64,000 bases of DNA, taken from NCBI RefSeq assembly GCF_024139115.2, contig NC_085139.1:249359236-249423235 (forward strand), written 5' to 3'. Positions 36,400-46,750 of the stretch are shown piece after piece; position 1 is the stretch's first letter; each line of letters opens with the position of its first letter. The notes beneath the pieces were generated by a model that did no database searches, was not told the origin of the DNA, and saw nothing but the letters and a program-made list of their open reading frames with translations. The DNA is from Armigeres subalbatus (Eukaryota > Arthropoda > Insecta > Diptera > Culicidae). The position numbers and the translations under genes were made by a program.

Positions 36400-37080
36400 C
36401 TCTTCGTAAAAATTCCGGTGCTTTTCTTGAAAATTCCATGCAATATCCCGTTGAATAATCATCCTTTAAAACCCCAAGAATTTCCTTCTAAATTCCAAAA
36501 GCTTCCCGTTGATATTCCGAGTAATTTTCCGAGATAATTTTAAGTTTAAGCGGACATTCCGAAATATTTATTTCCCGTGAAAACTCAAAGGTGAGAAATT
36601 CAAATAATTTCTCGTAGAAATTTTCAACAATTTCTTCAGAAACTCCGTATATTTTCCATTGATAATTCCCATTTTTTTGCAATAGGAATCCCGAAGAAAT
36701 TGCCGTTTGATTTACAAAGAATTTCCTATGAACATCTCGAAGAATTTCGCTTATATGTCTAAAGAATTCGTTGCGGAAATTCCGAAAAAAATCCAGTGTA
36801 AATTCTGGAGAATTCCTCCCACAAATACTAAACAATGTTTTTTGGAAATTCCAAAGACTTTACCAAAGAATAACTTGTAGTTTCCAAAGAAGTTCCTGCC
36901 GAAAATCAAAAAGTATTTTAGCAGAATCTGCATTAAAATCCAGAAGGATTTTTTTAAAAATAAGTTCGGAAATTTTTATGGAATACTTCGGAGAATTTTC
37001 CTACTCAACACAGAAGAATTTCCTGGTGAAAACCATGAATTTTTTAAGCCGAACTTCAGTGAAATTCATAAACTTTTTTG
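36400..37080. repeat. Degenerate GGAATTCC-type repeat, outside the hAT element
   Basis: Same style as 6950-9310: AATTCC, GAAGAATTT and TTCCGAAGA half-palindromes recur every 12-25 bp. Short frames on both strands are shadows. Its presence here shows that the repeat is not specific to the hAT element. Confidence 0.6.
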
Positions 37081-37189
37081 GACAACTCAAGAGATCATTT
37101 CGTTAGGGGAAATCGCCAAATGTTGAACGGCTAATTTTTCCGCCTATTATTAAACGCCCATAAAAAATGCACGTTTATTTATTTATTTA

Positions 37190-38150
37190 TTTCCACCCTA
37201 AGGTCGGAGCGTGGGTCCTCCACGAGCATCGTCCAAGTCTCGTGTCCGTCCTCTACGAATCTAATAAGGGTTTTGTAGATAGTCAGTTTGGTTCAGCGGC
37301 GAATTCTATTAGATCGGAGAGTCTTGCGGAGTCCAAAGTACGTACGATTTCCAGCCTCTATGCGTCTCCGAATTTCTCTGCTGATATCATTTTTGGTAGA
37401 TTTTCGGCCCAAGTACACGAATTCTTCAACCACCTCGATTTTGTCACCACCAATACAAACTCGTGGTGGGTGGCTCACTTTGTCCTCTCTTGAGCCTCTT
37501 CCTATCATGTAATTCGTCTTCGACGTGTTGATGACTAGTCCAATCCGTTTAGCTACGCTTTCCTCTTAAAGTTACGTGCCATGATATCAATGTCGTCGGC
37601 GAAACCAAATAATTTGACAGACTTCGTGAAAATCGTACCACTCGTGTCAATCCCTGCCCTTCGTATTACTCCCTCCAAAGCGATGTTGAACAGCGACATC
37701 GAAGTTGCGGGGATGTAATTCATCGTAGATTATCCTGTCGCAACCTGCGAAGCCTAGCGACTTGCAGTTCCATGTTCCAAGCTTCCAATCGTGATCCTTT
37801 ATTCGTCGCGTAGGTCGTTGCCGATTGTATCGAGTCGTATTATCTTCTATGTCGTTCGTAATGGTTGTTTTTAAAGGCGGCTTATTGGGCCTGCGCAAAC
37901 CTCCTGTCTCGTCGGAGAGCCGTCGTGTCAGGGCTGTTTAGCGTCCCACCTAACACCAGGACTTGGGCGCTTTGAGCGGCACACGGTCGCTATGGGGGAG
38001 CCCACTTGCGGATACATGCAGCTTTTTATAGAGGTTTAACAGGGCCCACTGTCAAACCCCACCACATCCTAGGCAGGCGCCACAACTCGCAGATGGCCTG
38101 GGGAGGGATCGTCAAGTTCTTGGACATAGTCCCTGCTGCCTACAATACAT
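37190..38150 (-). pseudogene. Antisense RTE (JAM1-like) LINE, internally deleted
   Basis: On the - strand, 38150-37905 is 5' UTR-type sequence. A frame then opens (from 37898) and reads KDHDWKLGTWNCKSL and IIYDELHPRNFDVA, the start of the endonuclease. At about 37700, inside CGATGTCGCTGTTCAACATCG, it passes directly into the RT region (SLFNIALEGVIRRAG, GFADDIDIMARNFK) in another frame. It continues as EVVEEFVYLG, DISREIRRRIEAGNRTYFGL and YKTLIR, and stops near 37195. Most of the endonuclease and RT are missing, with short microhomology at the junction. FADD is intact in this copy. RTE/JAM1 naming is from memory. Confidence 0.8.
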
Positions 38151-38639
38151 ATATGTAGCATTAAAGAACTGGCTCGGCAAATGCTGGGTAAAGCGTATCA
38201 TTGGTACTTCGCGTACCTGAAGGAATAAAATAGACTCCATCTCGCGGTCCTTTACCTCTTACCTAGCAACTTCTATCACTACCTCCCCGTGGTGCAGGCC
38301 AGGATACGAGCAACCTTAGGGAAGATCGGGTAACCAACCCCGGTAGGAACTATGGTCGTATGCTGACAGGGAAGGGGGGGTTTGCTTCTCTCCGGAGGTG
38401 CAAATCTTATTGAGCGTCTGTTCTCCATGACAGGATCGGCTCACAACAGCATCTGTTCTCCATGTTAGGGGCGGCTGATCATCGTCCGAGTGCCAGCGAG
38501 GGACTCTAAGTGAAACTGTGCACCATGGTCCACCGGAAATAAAGAGGAATGGTTCTCCGGAAATTTAGGGGGTTCGGTGTCAGGCCCTGCAAGCCACCCA
38601 AAAAAAAAACCGGAGTACGGACCGGAACCATCGGCGAAG

Positions 38640-39400
38640 ACCACTGCGACGAAAAGGGACTAGCGATTGGAAACTCGGTTCGTGGAACTGAAAATCTCTC
38701 AACTTCATCGGGAGCACACGCATACTCGCCGATGTGCTCAAGGACCGTGGGTTCGGCATCGTAGCGCTGCAGGAGGTTTGTTGGATGGGATCAATGGTGC
38801 GAACGTTTAGAGGTAATCATACCATCTACCAGAGCTGCGGCAACACACATGAGCTGAGAACAGCTTTCATAGTGATGGGCGATATGCAAAGGCACGTGAT
38901 CGGGTGGTGGCCGATCAACGAGAGAATGTGCAGGTTGAGGATCAAAGGTCGGTTCTTCAACTTCAGCATAATCAACGTCCATAGCCCACACTCCGGAAGC
39001 ACTGATGATGATAAGGACGCATTCTACGCACAGCTGGAACGTGAGTACGACAGCTGTCCAAGCCACGACATCAAAATCATCATAGGAGATTTGAACGCTC
39101 AGGTTGGTTTAGACCGACTATTGGGAAATTCAGCGCTCACCGGCTGACGAACGAAAACGGCCTACGACTAATTGATTTCGCCGCCTCCAAGAATATGGCC
39201 ATTCGCAGCACCTAATTCCAACACAGCCTTTCGTATCGGTACACCTGGAGATCACCACTGCAGACAGAATCACAAATCGACCACGTTCTGATTGATGGAC
39301 GGCACTTCTCCGACATTATCGACGTCAGGACATATCGTGGCGCTAACATCGACTCTGACCACTATCTTGTGATGGTTAAACTGCGTCCAAAACTATCCGT
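38640..39400 (+). pseudogene. RTE endonuclease domain (broken)
   Basis: The first motif, a TSDWKLGSWN-like stretch, is followed by a stop (TGA near 38685). Frame 38734-39147 then gives GFGIVALQEVCWM, RFFNFSIINVHSPHSGS and IKIIIGDLNAQVG. A frameshift near 39120 leads to ENGLRLIDFAASKN, QIDHVLIDGRHFSD and IDSDHYLVMVKLR. The apurinic endonuclease family motifs LQE, GDLNA and SDH are all recognisable. In working elements this domain nicks target DNA; this copy cannot encode it in one frame. Confidence 0.8.
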
Positions 39401-41226
39401 AATCAACAATGTTCGGTATCAACGACCGCCGCGGTACGACCTAGAGCGACTGAAGCAACCTGATGTCGCCACTGCATACGCGCAGCATCTCGAGGCTGCG
39501 TTGCCAGAAGAGGTTGAACTCGATGGGGCCCCTCTTGAGGACTGCTGGAATACAGTTAAAGCAGCCATTAACGACGCAGCGGAAAACAACGTCGGGTATA
39601 TGGGTCGAAGTCGACGGAACGATTGGTTCTACGAAGAGTGCAGACAGATTCTGGAGGAGAAGGAGGCAGCGCGGGCGGTCGCACTACAGCAAGGTACCCG
39701 GCAGAACGTGGAACGTTATAGACGGAAGCGGAGATAGCAGACTCGCCTTTTTCAGGAGAAGAAACGTCGCCTGGAAGAAGCGGAGTGCGAGGAGATGGAA
39801 CAGCTGTGCCGTTCTCAAGAAACACGCAAGTTCTACCAGAAGCTCAAAGCATCCCGCAAAGGCTTCGTGCCGCGAGCCGAAATGTGGAGGGATAAGGATG
39901 GGAGCATCTTGACGGACGAACGTTTGGTGATTGAAAGGTGGAAACAGCGCTACGAGGAACATTTGAATGGCGCTGAGAGTACAAGAAAGTCAAGCCAGCG
40001 GAGGAGATGACTACGTTAGTTCAGCGGACGAGGGAAGTTAAAGATGCCATCCAACAGCTAAAGACCAATAAACCAGCTGGTGAGGATGGTATCGGAGCTG
40101 GGCTCATCAAGATGGGCCCGGAAAACTTAGCCACTTGCCTGCACAAACTGATAGTCAGAATCTGGGAAACTGAACAGCTACCGGAGCAGTGGAAGGAAGG
40201 GGTTATATGCCCTCTCTACAAGAAAGGCAACAAGCTGGAGTGTGAGAACTTTCGAGTGATCACCATCCTTAGTGCCGCCTACAAAGTCATATCCCAGATC
40301 ATCTTCCGTCGTCTGTCACCATTAGTGAATGAGTTCGTGGGAAGTTATCAAGTCGGCTTCGTTGACGGCCGCTCGACAACGGACCAGATCTTTACTGTAC
40401 GGCAAATCCTTCAAAAATGCCGTGAATACCAGGTCCCAACGCACCATCTGTTCGTTGATTTCAAGGCGGCATACGACAGTATAGACCGCGTAGAGCTATG
40501 GAAAATTATGGACGATAACAGCTTCCCTGGGAAGCTTACCAGACTGATCAAAGCAACGGTGGATGGTGTGCAAAACTGTGTGAAGATTTCGGGCGAACAC
40601 TCCAGTTCGTTCGAATCGCGCCGGGGACTAAGACAAGGTGATGGACTTTCGTGCCTGTTGTTCAACATTGCGCTAGAAGGTGTCATGCGGAGAACCGGGT
40701 GTAACAGCCGGGGTACGATTTTCAACAGATCCAGTCAATTTATTTGTTTCGCGAATGACATGGACCGGCCGGCCGAACATTTGCAAAGGTGGCAGAACTG
40801 TACACCCGCCTGAAACGTGAAGCACCAAAAGCTGGACTGGTGGTGAATGCGTCAAAGACAAAGTACATGCTTGTGGGCGGAACCGAGCGCGACAGGACCC
40901 GCCTGGGAAGCAGTGTTACGATAGACGGGGATACCTTCGAGGTGGTCGAGGAATTCGTCTACCTCGGATCCTTGCTAACGGCTGATAACAATGTTAGTCG
41001 TGAAATACGAAGGCGCATCATCTGTGGAAGTCGGGTCTACTACGGGCTCCAGAAGAAACTGCGGTCAAAAAAGATTCGCCACCGCACCAAATGTGTCATG
41101 TACAAGACGCTAATAAGACCGGTTGTCCTCTACGGACATGAAACATGGACAATGCTCGAGGAGGACTTGCAAGCACTCGGAGTATTCGAGAGACGGGTGC
41201 TTAGGACCATCTTTGGCAGTGTGTAA
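39369..41226 (+). pseudogene. RTE reverse transcriptase and C-terminal region (broken)
   Basis: Frames 39369-39737, 39795-40010, 40007-40813 and 40789-41226 together cover the region. Visible are KTNKPAGEDGIGAGLIKMG, YQVGFVDGRSTTDQIF, HHLFVDFKAAYDSIDRVELW (first catalytic Asp), RRGLRQGDGLSCLLFNIALE and ICFANDMD (second Asp pair changed to Asn-Asp). The C-terminal part has NASKTKYMLVGGTERDR, VEEFVYLGSLLTADNN and LIRPVVLYGHETW. There is a stop at 39735, a frame change near 39750, another near 40005 and a small deletion near 40775. It would normally copy element RNA at the nicked target. The active-site change and frameshifts show a dead copy. Confidence 0.87.
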
Positions 41227-41896
41227 GAAGACGGTGTGTGGCGGCGAAGAATAAACCACGAGCTCGCCCAGCTCTACTGCGAATCCAGGTAGCTAAAGCC
41301 GGAAGGGTACGATGGGCAGGATATGTTGCAAGAATGCCGGACAGCAAACCTGCAAAGATGGTATTCGCTTCCGATCCGGCAGGATAGAAACGGCGTGGAG
41401 CACAGCGAGCTAGGTGGGCAGACCAGGTGCAAAACGATTTGGCGAGCGTGAGGCGCATTCGAGGATGGAGATATACGGCCACGAACCGTGTATTGTGGCA
41501 TCAAATCGTTGATTCAGTGTTATCTGAAGCAGGTAATGAAGCTTTTTTTTTTAATTACATAAAAAATGGTTTTCAACAAAAGCCTGTGCACTAGTAATGT
41601 ACACCACTACAAATATGTTTATTAGTATTTTATCTACCTCATAATAAAAAGGTTACTAGCCCCTATGTGCTAGACATGAAAAAAACAGAAAAGGGACTTA
41701 AGCAAATTCGAATTACATTTCCATAATTACCATATCATTTGGAAGCAACTACTGAATGGTACGCCGCGCTTGTATCCAGTAGGTAAGCCAGGGTGGCCAG
41801 GGGGCACATTATACCGTTTTACTCTACATCAACTCCGCAAACGTAATCGTGATTCGTTGAATTTATTCTTGAGTAGGTGAAAATGTTGGTACCATA

Positions 41897-42018
41897 GGGT
41901 TAAGGATGAATTTTGGACCACTCGTACCAGAGGCTCATATTTCAGACCACCAAGGGAATTTGCACTCAGTAGTTTAAAATATGAGCAGAACTGGTGGTCC
42001 AAAATACGTTCCTTACCC
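41897..42018. mobile_element. 122-bp MITE, TA target duplication
   Basis: GGGTTAAGGATGAATTTTGG at the left pairs imperfectly with CCAAAATACGTTCCTTACCC at the right, and further inward CTCATATTT pairs with AAAATATGAG. TA flanks both ends (41895-41896 and 42019-42020). The element is almost one long hairpin. Confidence 0.75.
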
Positions 42019-42354
42019 TACCGATTCCCCGGTTTTCTCGCAGATGATGTCTGCCCTCTCGTTTGTCGTTTGTCTAATTGCGTGCAAAATATAGGTTAGC
42101 TCTGTACTACATGGGAAGGGGGTCGGTTTCGGACCACCATTTTTGAGAATGCCAAAAACGTATAGTTTTACTTTACCCTCAATATCTCCTAAATTTTCAT
42201 AGCTGCACACACAATAAAGCCCCAGAAATATAGAATAATGTCCCCGCTACAATATAGACTACGAGACTTGGCCAAAAAAATCATTTTTCGCTATCTCGTA
42301 ACCTCTGCCAATTAGGGGGTCGGTTTTGGAACATTCTCCCCTACCGTTTCAATA

Positions 42355-43232
42355 GGGGAAGGTGGGTAGACTTGATCCCCGGGGAGACTTGATCACCCAC
42401 TGTTTTATCGAGAACTAAAGTAGTTTTGTTCTAGCGTATTTTTTAGTATAGATCCTCTAGACAAATGATCTTTATGTGGTGAGTTATTTTTTGGATTGAC
42501 AACCTTATTTTTTCTGCAGGGCAGTTTGTATGTTTTGACCTTCCTAAAGATTTTTCTATTGGTCACGCAAAATTTGAACAACTTTTCATAACAATGACCA
42601 AATGCTTTCGTTTTTTCACAGCACAAAGCCATACATATGCTCAATGATCTGTACTGATGAAAATGTTAACATTCCATCAAAGTTTTAGGATATTTGGATT
42701 TGAAGTTATTAGCTCAATATGGGGACACTTGATCCCCCATTAGTCACCCATACAAAATTTTGGCGAAAAAATTAAAAAAAAAAAAAATCTATTCTCAGGC
42801 TTCTAATTTTTTGTAGATTTGACAGATTTGATGAAGGGTTGTCAGGAAAAAAATATTTATTGCGTAGATATCATAGAAGGGGATCAAGTCTCCCCAAATT
42901 TTATAATTGCATGTGCTGTCGAATTCAATAACAAAAATCGTTCACGTATACGCACAGCAATTCGAAAATTCTACGTCACCTAGGGCACCTTTCTAATTTG
43001 ATCAAAGCAAGTTCTTGGAGAGGGATCAAATTTCCAGAATGTTTTAAAAGTCGATTTTTGACAGCACTCCAAAAAATTGTGTATCAATAACAACAATAAT
43101 CTAAGGACTGTCATCCATCAGTAAAGTTAAATACTGTATTTCTTAGAGAGTATGTGAAAATTGCGTATGTTTATTTATTTTTGGTTGTGATACATCGGAA
43201 ATCAAAAAGGATCAAGTCTACCCAGTCTCCCC
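42355..43232. mobile_element. 878-bp TA-flanked inverted-repeat element
   Basis: The left end GGGGAAGGTGGGTAGACTTG and right end CAAGTCTACCCAGTCTCCCC are inverted repeats with TA outside each (42353-42354 and 43233-43234). GGGGATCAAG/CTTGATCCCC motifs recur inside, near 42374-42400, 42725 and 42885. There is no transposase frame, so it is a non-autonomous Tc1/mariner-type element by its TA duplication. Confidence 0.78.
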
Positions 43233-43399
43233 TACGGATGAGTCATTTATAACCCAAGAATAAAATCAGCCGTCAAAAATTGGGTTTAGATGATAAAGCA
43301 AAGTTGTTGAAGATATAGAAAAAAAATTTACACTACGCCATTTCATTTCATTCAGTACATCTAAACAGATAACACGGAATCAACAATTAAACGCCACAA

Positions 43400-43562
43400 T
43401 ACACGGTTCGAGGTCACAGGTCACGCCTCTCGTAATACGCCCGATTTCCACAGATGATGCCTTCGTATTTCACGACCAACATTGTTATCAGCCGTTAGCA
43501 AGCATCTAAGGTAGACGAATTCATTGACCACCTCGAAAGTATCCCGTCCATCGTAACACAGC
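43400..43562 (-). pseudogene. Antisense RTE fragment (C-terminal region)
   Basis: The reverse complement matches 40919-41060 of the sense RTE copy closely. It includes ATACTTTCGAGGTGGTCAATG, GAATTCGTCTACCTTAG, GCTAACGGCTGATAACAATG and GTCGTGAAATACGAAGGC. It encodes the EVV-EFVYL region with changes. It is a short dead insert. Confidence 0.8.
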
Positions 43563-43658
43563 AAAATTCATCATAGTGGAAGTAAATGGAACAAAAGAAT
43601 CTTATAATTGTATAAAATTTCCCCTAAGACGCCTAAAAATAATATATGATATATGCTA

Positions 43659-43846
43659 GGGGGAAAGACGGCTTTGGCAGGTTTTGTTCTATTATTGGCA
43701 GGGGGTTTTTTGTCGACCAAATTTTATGAAATTTGGCCACAATATTCTTTGATATGCAAAGAATGTTTAGGCCAAAGTTGAGCCTAGTCAGTCATAAAAA
43801 ACTCCCTGCCAATAGTAGGACAAAACCTGCCAAAGCCGTCATTCTA
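43659..43846. mobile_element. MITE with about 45-bp inverted repeats
   Basis: GACGGCTTTGGCAGGTTTTG at 43667 and its mirror CAAAACCTGCCAAAGCCGTC ending at 43840 are perfect for 20 bp. The inverted repeat continues inward with few changes through TTGGCAGGGGGTTTTTT/AAAAAACTCCCTGCCAA. The outer edges fade into TA-containing sequence, so the exact ends are uncertain. No coding capacity. Confidence 0.8.
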
Positions 43847-44345
43847 TAGCATTCATTTATCATCGTTCGATCCGTGGGAGCATTCGTGCAATTTTGCTTT
43901 TTCATTAATTCAGAATGGCCAACTTGCAGCAAGTGGAAGAATATCTAACTTTTTAACGCAAATACATAATGACATGTCAATTACCAATGCAAAGCCTTGG
44001 AAATACGGAAGAGCTTGACCGCAGGAGTGTCACCGCCAGTAATTGCAGTGTGCCATCAAGCGGTCAAAGCGAGCTATGCGTCAAGTAGATCGGAATTCCA
44101 TGCAACATTGTACTCGCACTTTATTTGGAAATTCTCTGTTGTTTACCGTCATAGCTCAAATGCTGGCCATCTTTACTTAATTTTATAACCTAATACAAAA
44201 AAAAAAAAAAATTAAAAAATGAAAAGAAAAAATCTACGACTATAACATTGATCTTCAAAGCAAATATGTTTACAGTTCACAGGTAGCATGATTTATTCAT
44301 TGCTAAATATGAATGAACAACGTTTCCGTTTTTAAAAGAAGACAA

Positions 44346-44587
44346 GGCCGATACAAATATTTAAAAACTATTCTGTCCCCTCGGATTTTTACTCCCAAAA
44401 ATAATATTTTGAGGGAACAATAAAATAAAATTCGGATAATTTGATTTTTTTGAGCATTTTCAAAACATGTTTTAACAAATCCAAGGAGTTTTTGTTTTTT
44501 TTTTAATTTTATTATTTATTTTTGTTATCCTCCCCTGACCTTCCGGAGACCAATATAACATAGAGTTAATTAAATATTTGTAACGGC
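44346..44587 (+). mobile_element. MITE with GGCCGATACAAATATTTA ends, third copy
   Basis: Same ends and same interior (CCCCTCGGATTTTTACTCCC, AATATTTTGAGGGAACAAT) as the 33684 copy. The target duplication is not clear at this site. Confidence 0.65.
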
Positions 44588-44599
44588 CATTTAAGAGTG

Positions 44600-45665
44600 A
44601 AAACAAATGTATTAAATTGTATGTGTATGTATGTGTATGTATTTAAATATTTTTAGATTACAAGACAATCCACCGAATATCACGGCATTGTATTTATTCT
44701 ATGCCTTGAAAACGACTATCATTATTCACCCATTATTCACTGTTGTTGCAAAACATCGGCCCAAGTTTTCATTTTTAATATTCCGAATTTTATTTGTCGC
44801 ACTATAGTTGCATCTCGCACTATTATTATAACATCGGAATTCTATTCATTACGGTTCACTCGATCATCATCATCAACAGATGGACGATAATGCTGTGGCA
44901 AACTAACCTAACAAGTCACGCCAGCTAATTGAATGAGAATGCATTTGATTAGCATAGTGGGCACCTACCTAAATGCAGTCGGAGGTAACATCGTGATTGT
45001 GTATACATATTCTTCCACATGAGCTCGCTCGGCAAGCAGTGGTGATGTGCCATGGGGAGGCATATGTCACTGCCAGTAAACGGATTGGAACAAATGAAGT
45101 GATGATGAGTTGTAAACTGCGGTGTTTGCTGATGCAGCGGCAGTAAAGCACACTACTATGGCGGCAGCATTTGATGTTGTAGGCGGATGCACATACGCTC
45201 TGTTGGCGAATCGAACGGATCAGGAAGTTAACCTTGAAAATGCTATCTCACGAGATATCTACGGGCAAGGTCATAAGTCGGTAAGCAATGCTTTGTTGAG
45301 CCGTGAAGCATTTGAGAGCGAATGGGGTGGTGTAAGGGAAACTTTGTTGAGGCGAACTGTTATCCAGAACGGTTGAATAGCATTTTTATTTCAGGGGATC
45401 ACGAGTAAAGTGATAGAAGAAGAGGCCCCAAAACGCCTTCCCGAGGCTAAACGACTTTGGGTTTACATTTATATTTACAATGTTTAAGATAGCCTTAACA
45501 AAACTTAGACCTAAAATTATGTAGGTTAGGCGAAAAAAGTTGCAAAGTAATAGATAGCAATGTAGGAAAACCCGAATTTTTCCACATTTTGATGAAACAT
45601 CTAACATTTTTGTGAGGCAAAACGAACTAACCTACAATGTACTATGCGTCTCCACGCACTGTTCA
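44600..45665. other. Unassigned intron-like sequence
   Basis: A short (GTAT) microsatellite lies at 44620-44645. Otherwise no gene or repeat was identified; small frames near 45122 lack any recognisable motif. Confidence 0.3.
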
Positions 45666-45667
45666 TA

Positions 45668-45896
45668 GGGTAAACTGGGGTAATATGCACCCCCGGGGCA
45701 AAACGACCTTTTGGTATTTTTAGCAGTGTTCCAGGAATATTTTCAAGAATGTTTACTACTGGATTAGTAGTTCGAGATCCGAACTACATGCGCTGTGGTA
45801 AATACTCTCGAAAAACTGCCGAAAATGTATTTAAAAATGCCAAAGGGTCGTTTTGCCCCGGGGGTGCATATTACCCCAGTTTCCCCTACTAGAATG
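45668..45896. mobile_element. 229-bp MITE, TA target duplication
   Basis: The left end GGGTAAACTGGGGTAATATG and right end CATATTACCCCAGTTTCCCC are inverted repeats extending through CACCCCCGGGGCAAAACGACC. TA flanks both sides (45666-45667 and 45897-45898). The arms are about 50 bp. No coding capacity. Confidence 0.82.
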
Positions 45897-45899
45897 CTA

Positions 45900-46750
45900 A
45901 TTCACCGACGCATTTTTCCTCATGAGGCGTTTTTCCTCATGAGTTTTCCAGCAACGAAATATCACCACTTTTTTGAAATGTGAATATTATGTGAATATGT
46001 GTAAAAATAAGCACAGTTCGCTTTATTGTGTAGTTTCCTGATGTTCTGGTTTCAAAGTTTTCTGCACATCCTTATTTAACTCATGTGTAGAGCTGGGAAA
46101 GCAGCTACGTACTGTACTTGCCTGATCGCACAGACTCAATGAATCTAATAACAGGACCGCGATGGGCTTTGGTCGATGGCTAGATAATCGCCACTATGGT
46201 GGGGGTTCCAGGGCTGCCAAAATGCTTTTTCCATTGCGTTGCGGATGTTGAATTACTAATTTTCGGGAGAAATATCTTTTGGGAGAAATAATCAGCTGTG
46301 TTCATCATAGAGTTGTACTTGCATGTTCGTACAAGCTGGAAGCCAGCTACAATATCAGGACGGCTGTAGATCCCGGGCTGGATGGTCGCGACTATGTGGC
46401 TTCCAAAAACCTGACACATGACAATGTCACGAGAAAATAGGTTTTAAGCTACAGAGAAAGATTGTCATTTCGGTTCCCTACGTGATGAACTTATAAAAAA
46501 TCACGGAAATAAAGTTGAAAAAAATCGGTTCCCTGTCAAACCGTATTTTGCAATGATACTTTGCTCCCAGACTATCCCAACCAGTAAAACATGTTCCGTA
46601 CAGCGACGACAGTGACAATCATTCTCTTTAGTTTATAACCTCTTTGTCCCGGGTAGCGAACCAATTGGAAGAAGTGTGCCAAGTGAGTCAGATAAACAAA
46701 CATTCCAGAAGCACAAATACTTCTCTCAGACTCTGATTTTTTTTAGAAAC
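45900..46750. other. Unassigned sequence
   Basis: No supported gene, RNA or repeat. The - strand frame 46180-46419 has no recognisable domain. Confidence 0.3.

Larger units (their letters stand above)
34191..36400 (+). mobile_element. Helentron/DINE-1-like element, long copy with tandem monomers
   Basis: It begins AACCCAGATTAATCCACC then TGCCTTTCTCG, and ends CGAGAAAGGCA, giving an inverted subterminal pair of 11 bp. In between are an AT-rich block, about nine 167-bp monomers, CA microsatellites, and two copies of the terminal module TCGTCGAGCTGAGTCGATTGG or its variant (34937 and 36280). Each module is followed by a 7-bp hairpin (35022-35038 and 36371-36387). Two end modules in one element suggest an end-to-end dimer or read-through insertion. 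No Rep/helicase frame is present. Subterminal inverted repeats, central minisatellite, microsatellite and 3' hairpin match the DINE-1/helentron plan known from insects. Confidence 0.65.
38160..41530 (+). mobile_element. RTE (JAM1-like) LINE, nearly full length, inactive
   Basis: The copy is about 3.3 kb, the usual size for RTE elements. A 5' region (38160-38560) is followed by a coding region broken by frameshifts and stops. The endonuclease lies at 38640-39400 and the RT and C-terminal part at 39400-41510. The polymerase active site reads FAND in place of FADD. The 3' part becomes frame-broken after 41226 and ends near a poly(T)-like run at 41543. It is adjacent and opposite to the antisense copy 37190-38150; they could share a target or be a head-to-head pair. 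Confidence 0.85.
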
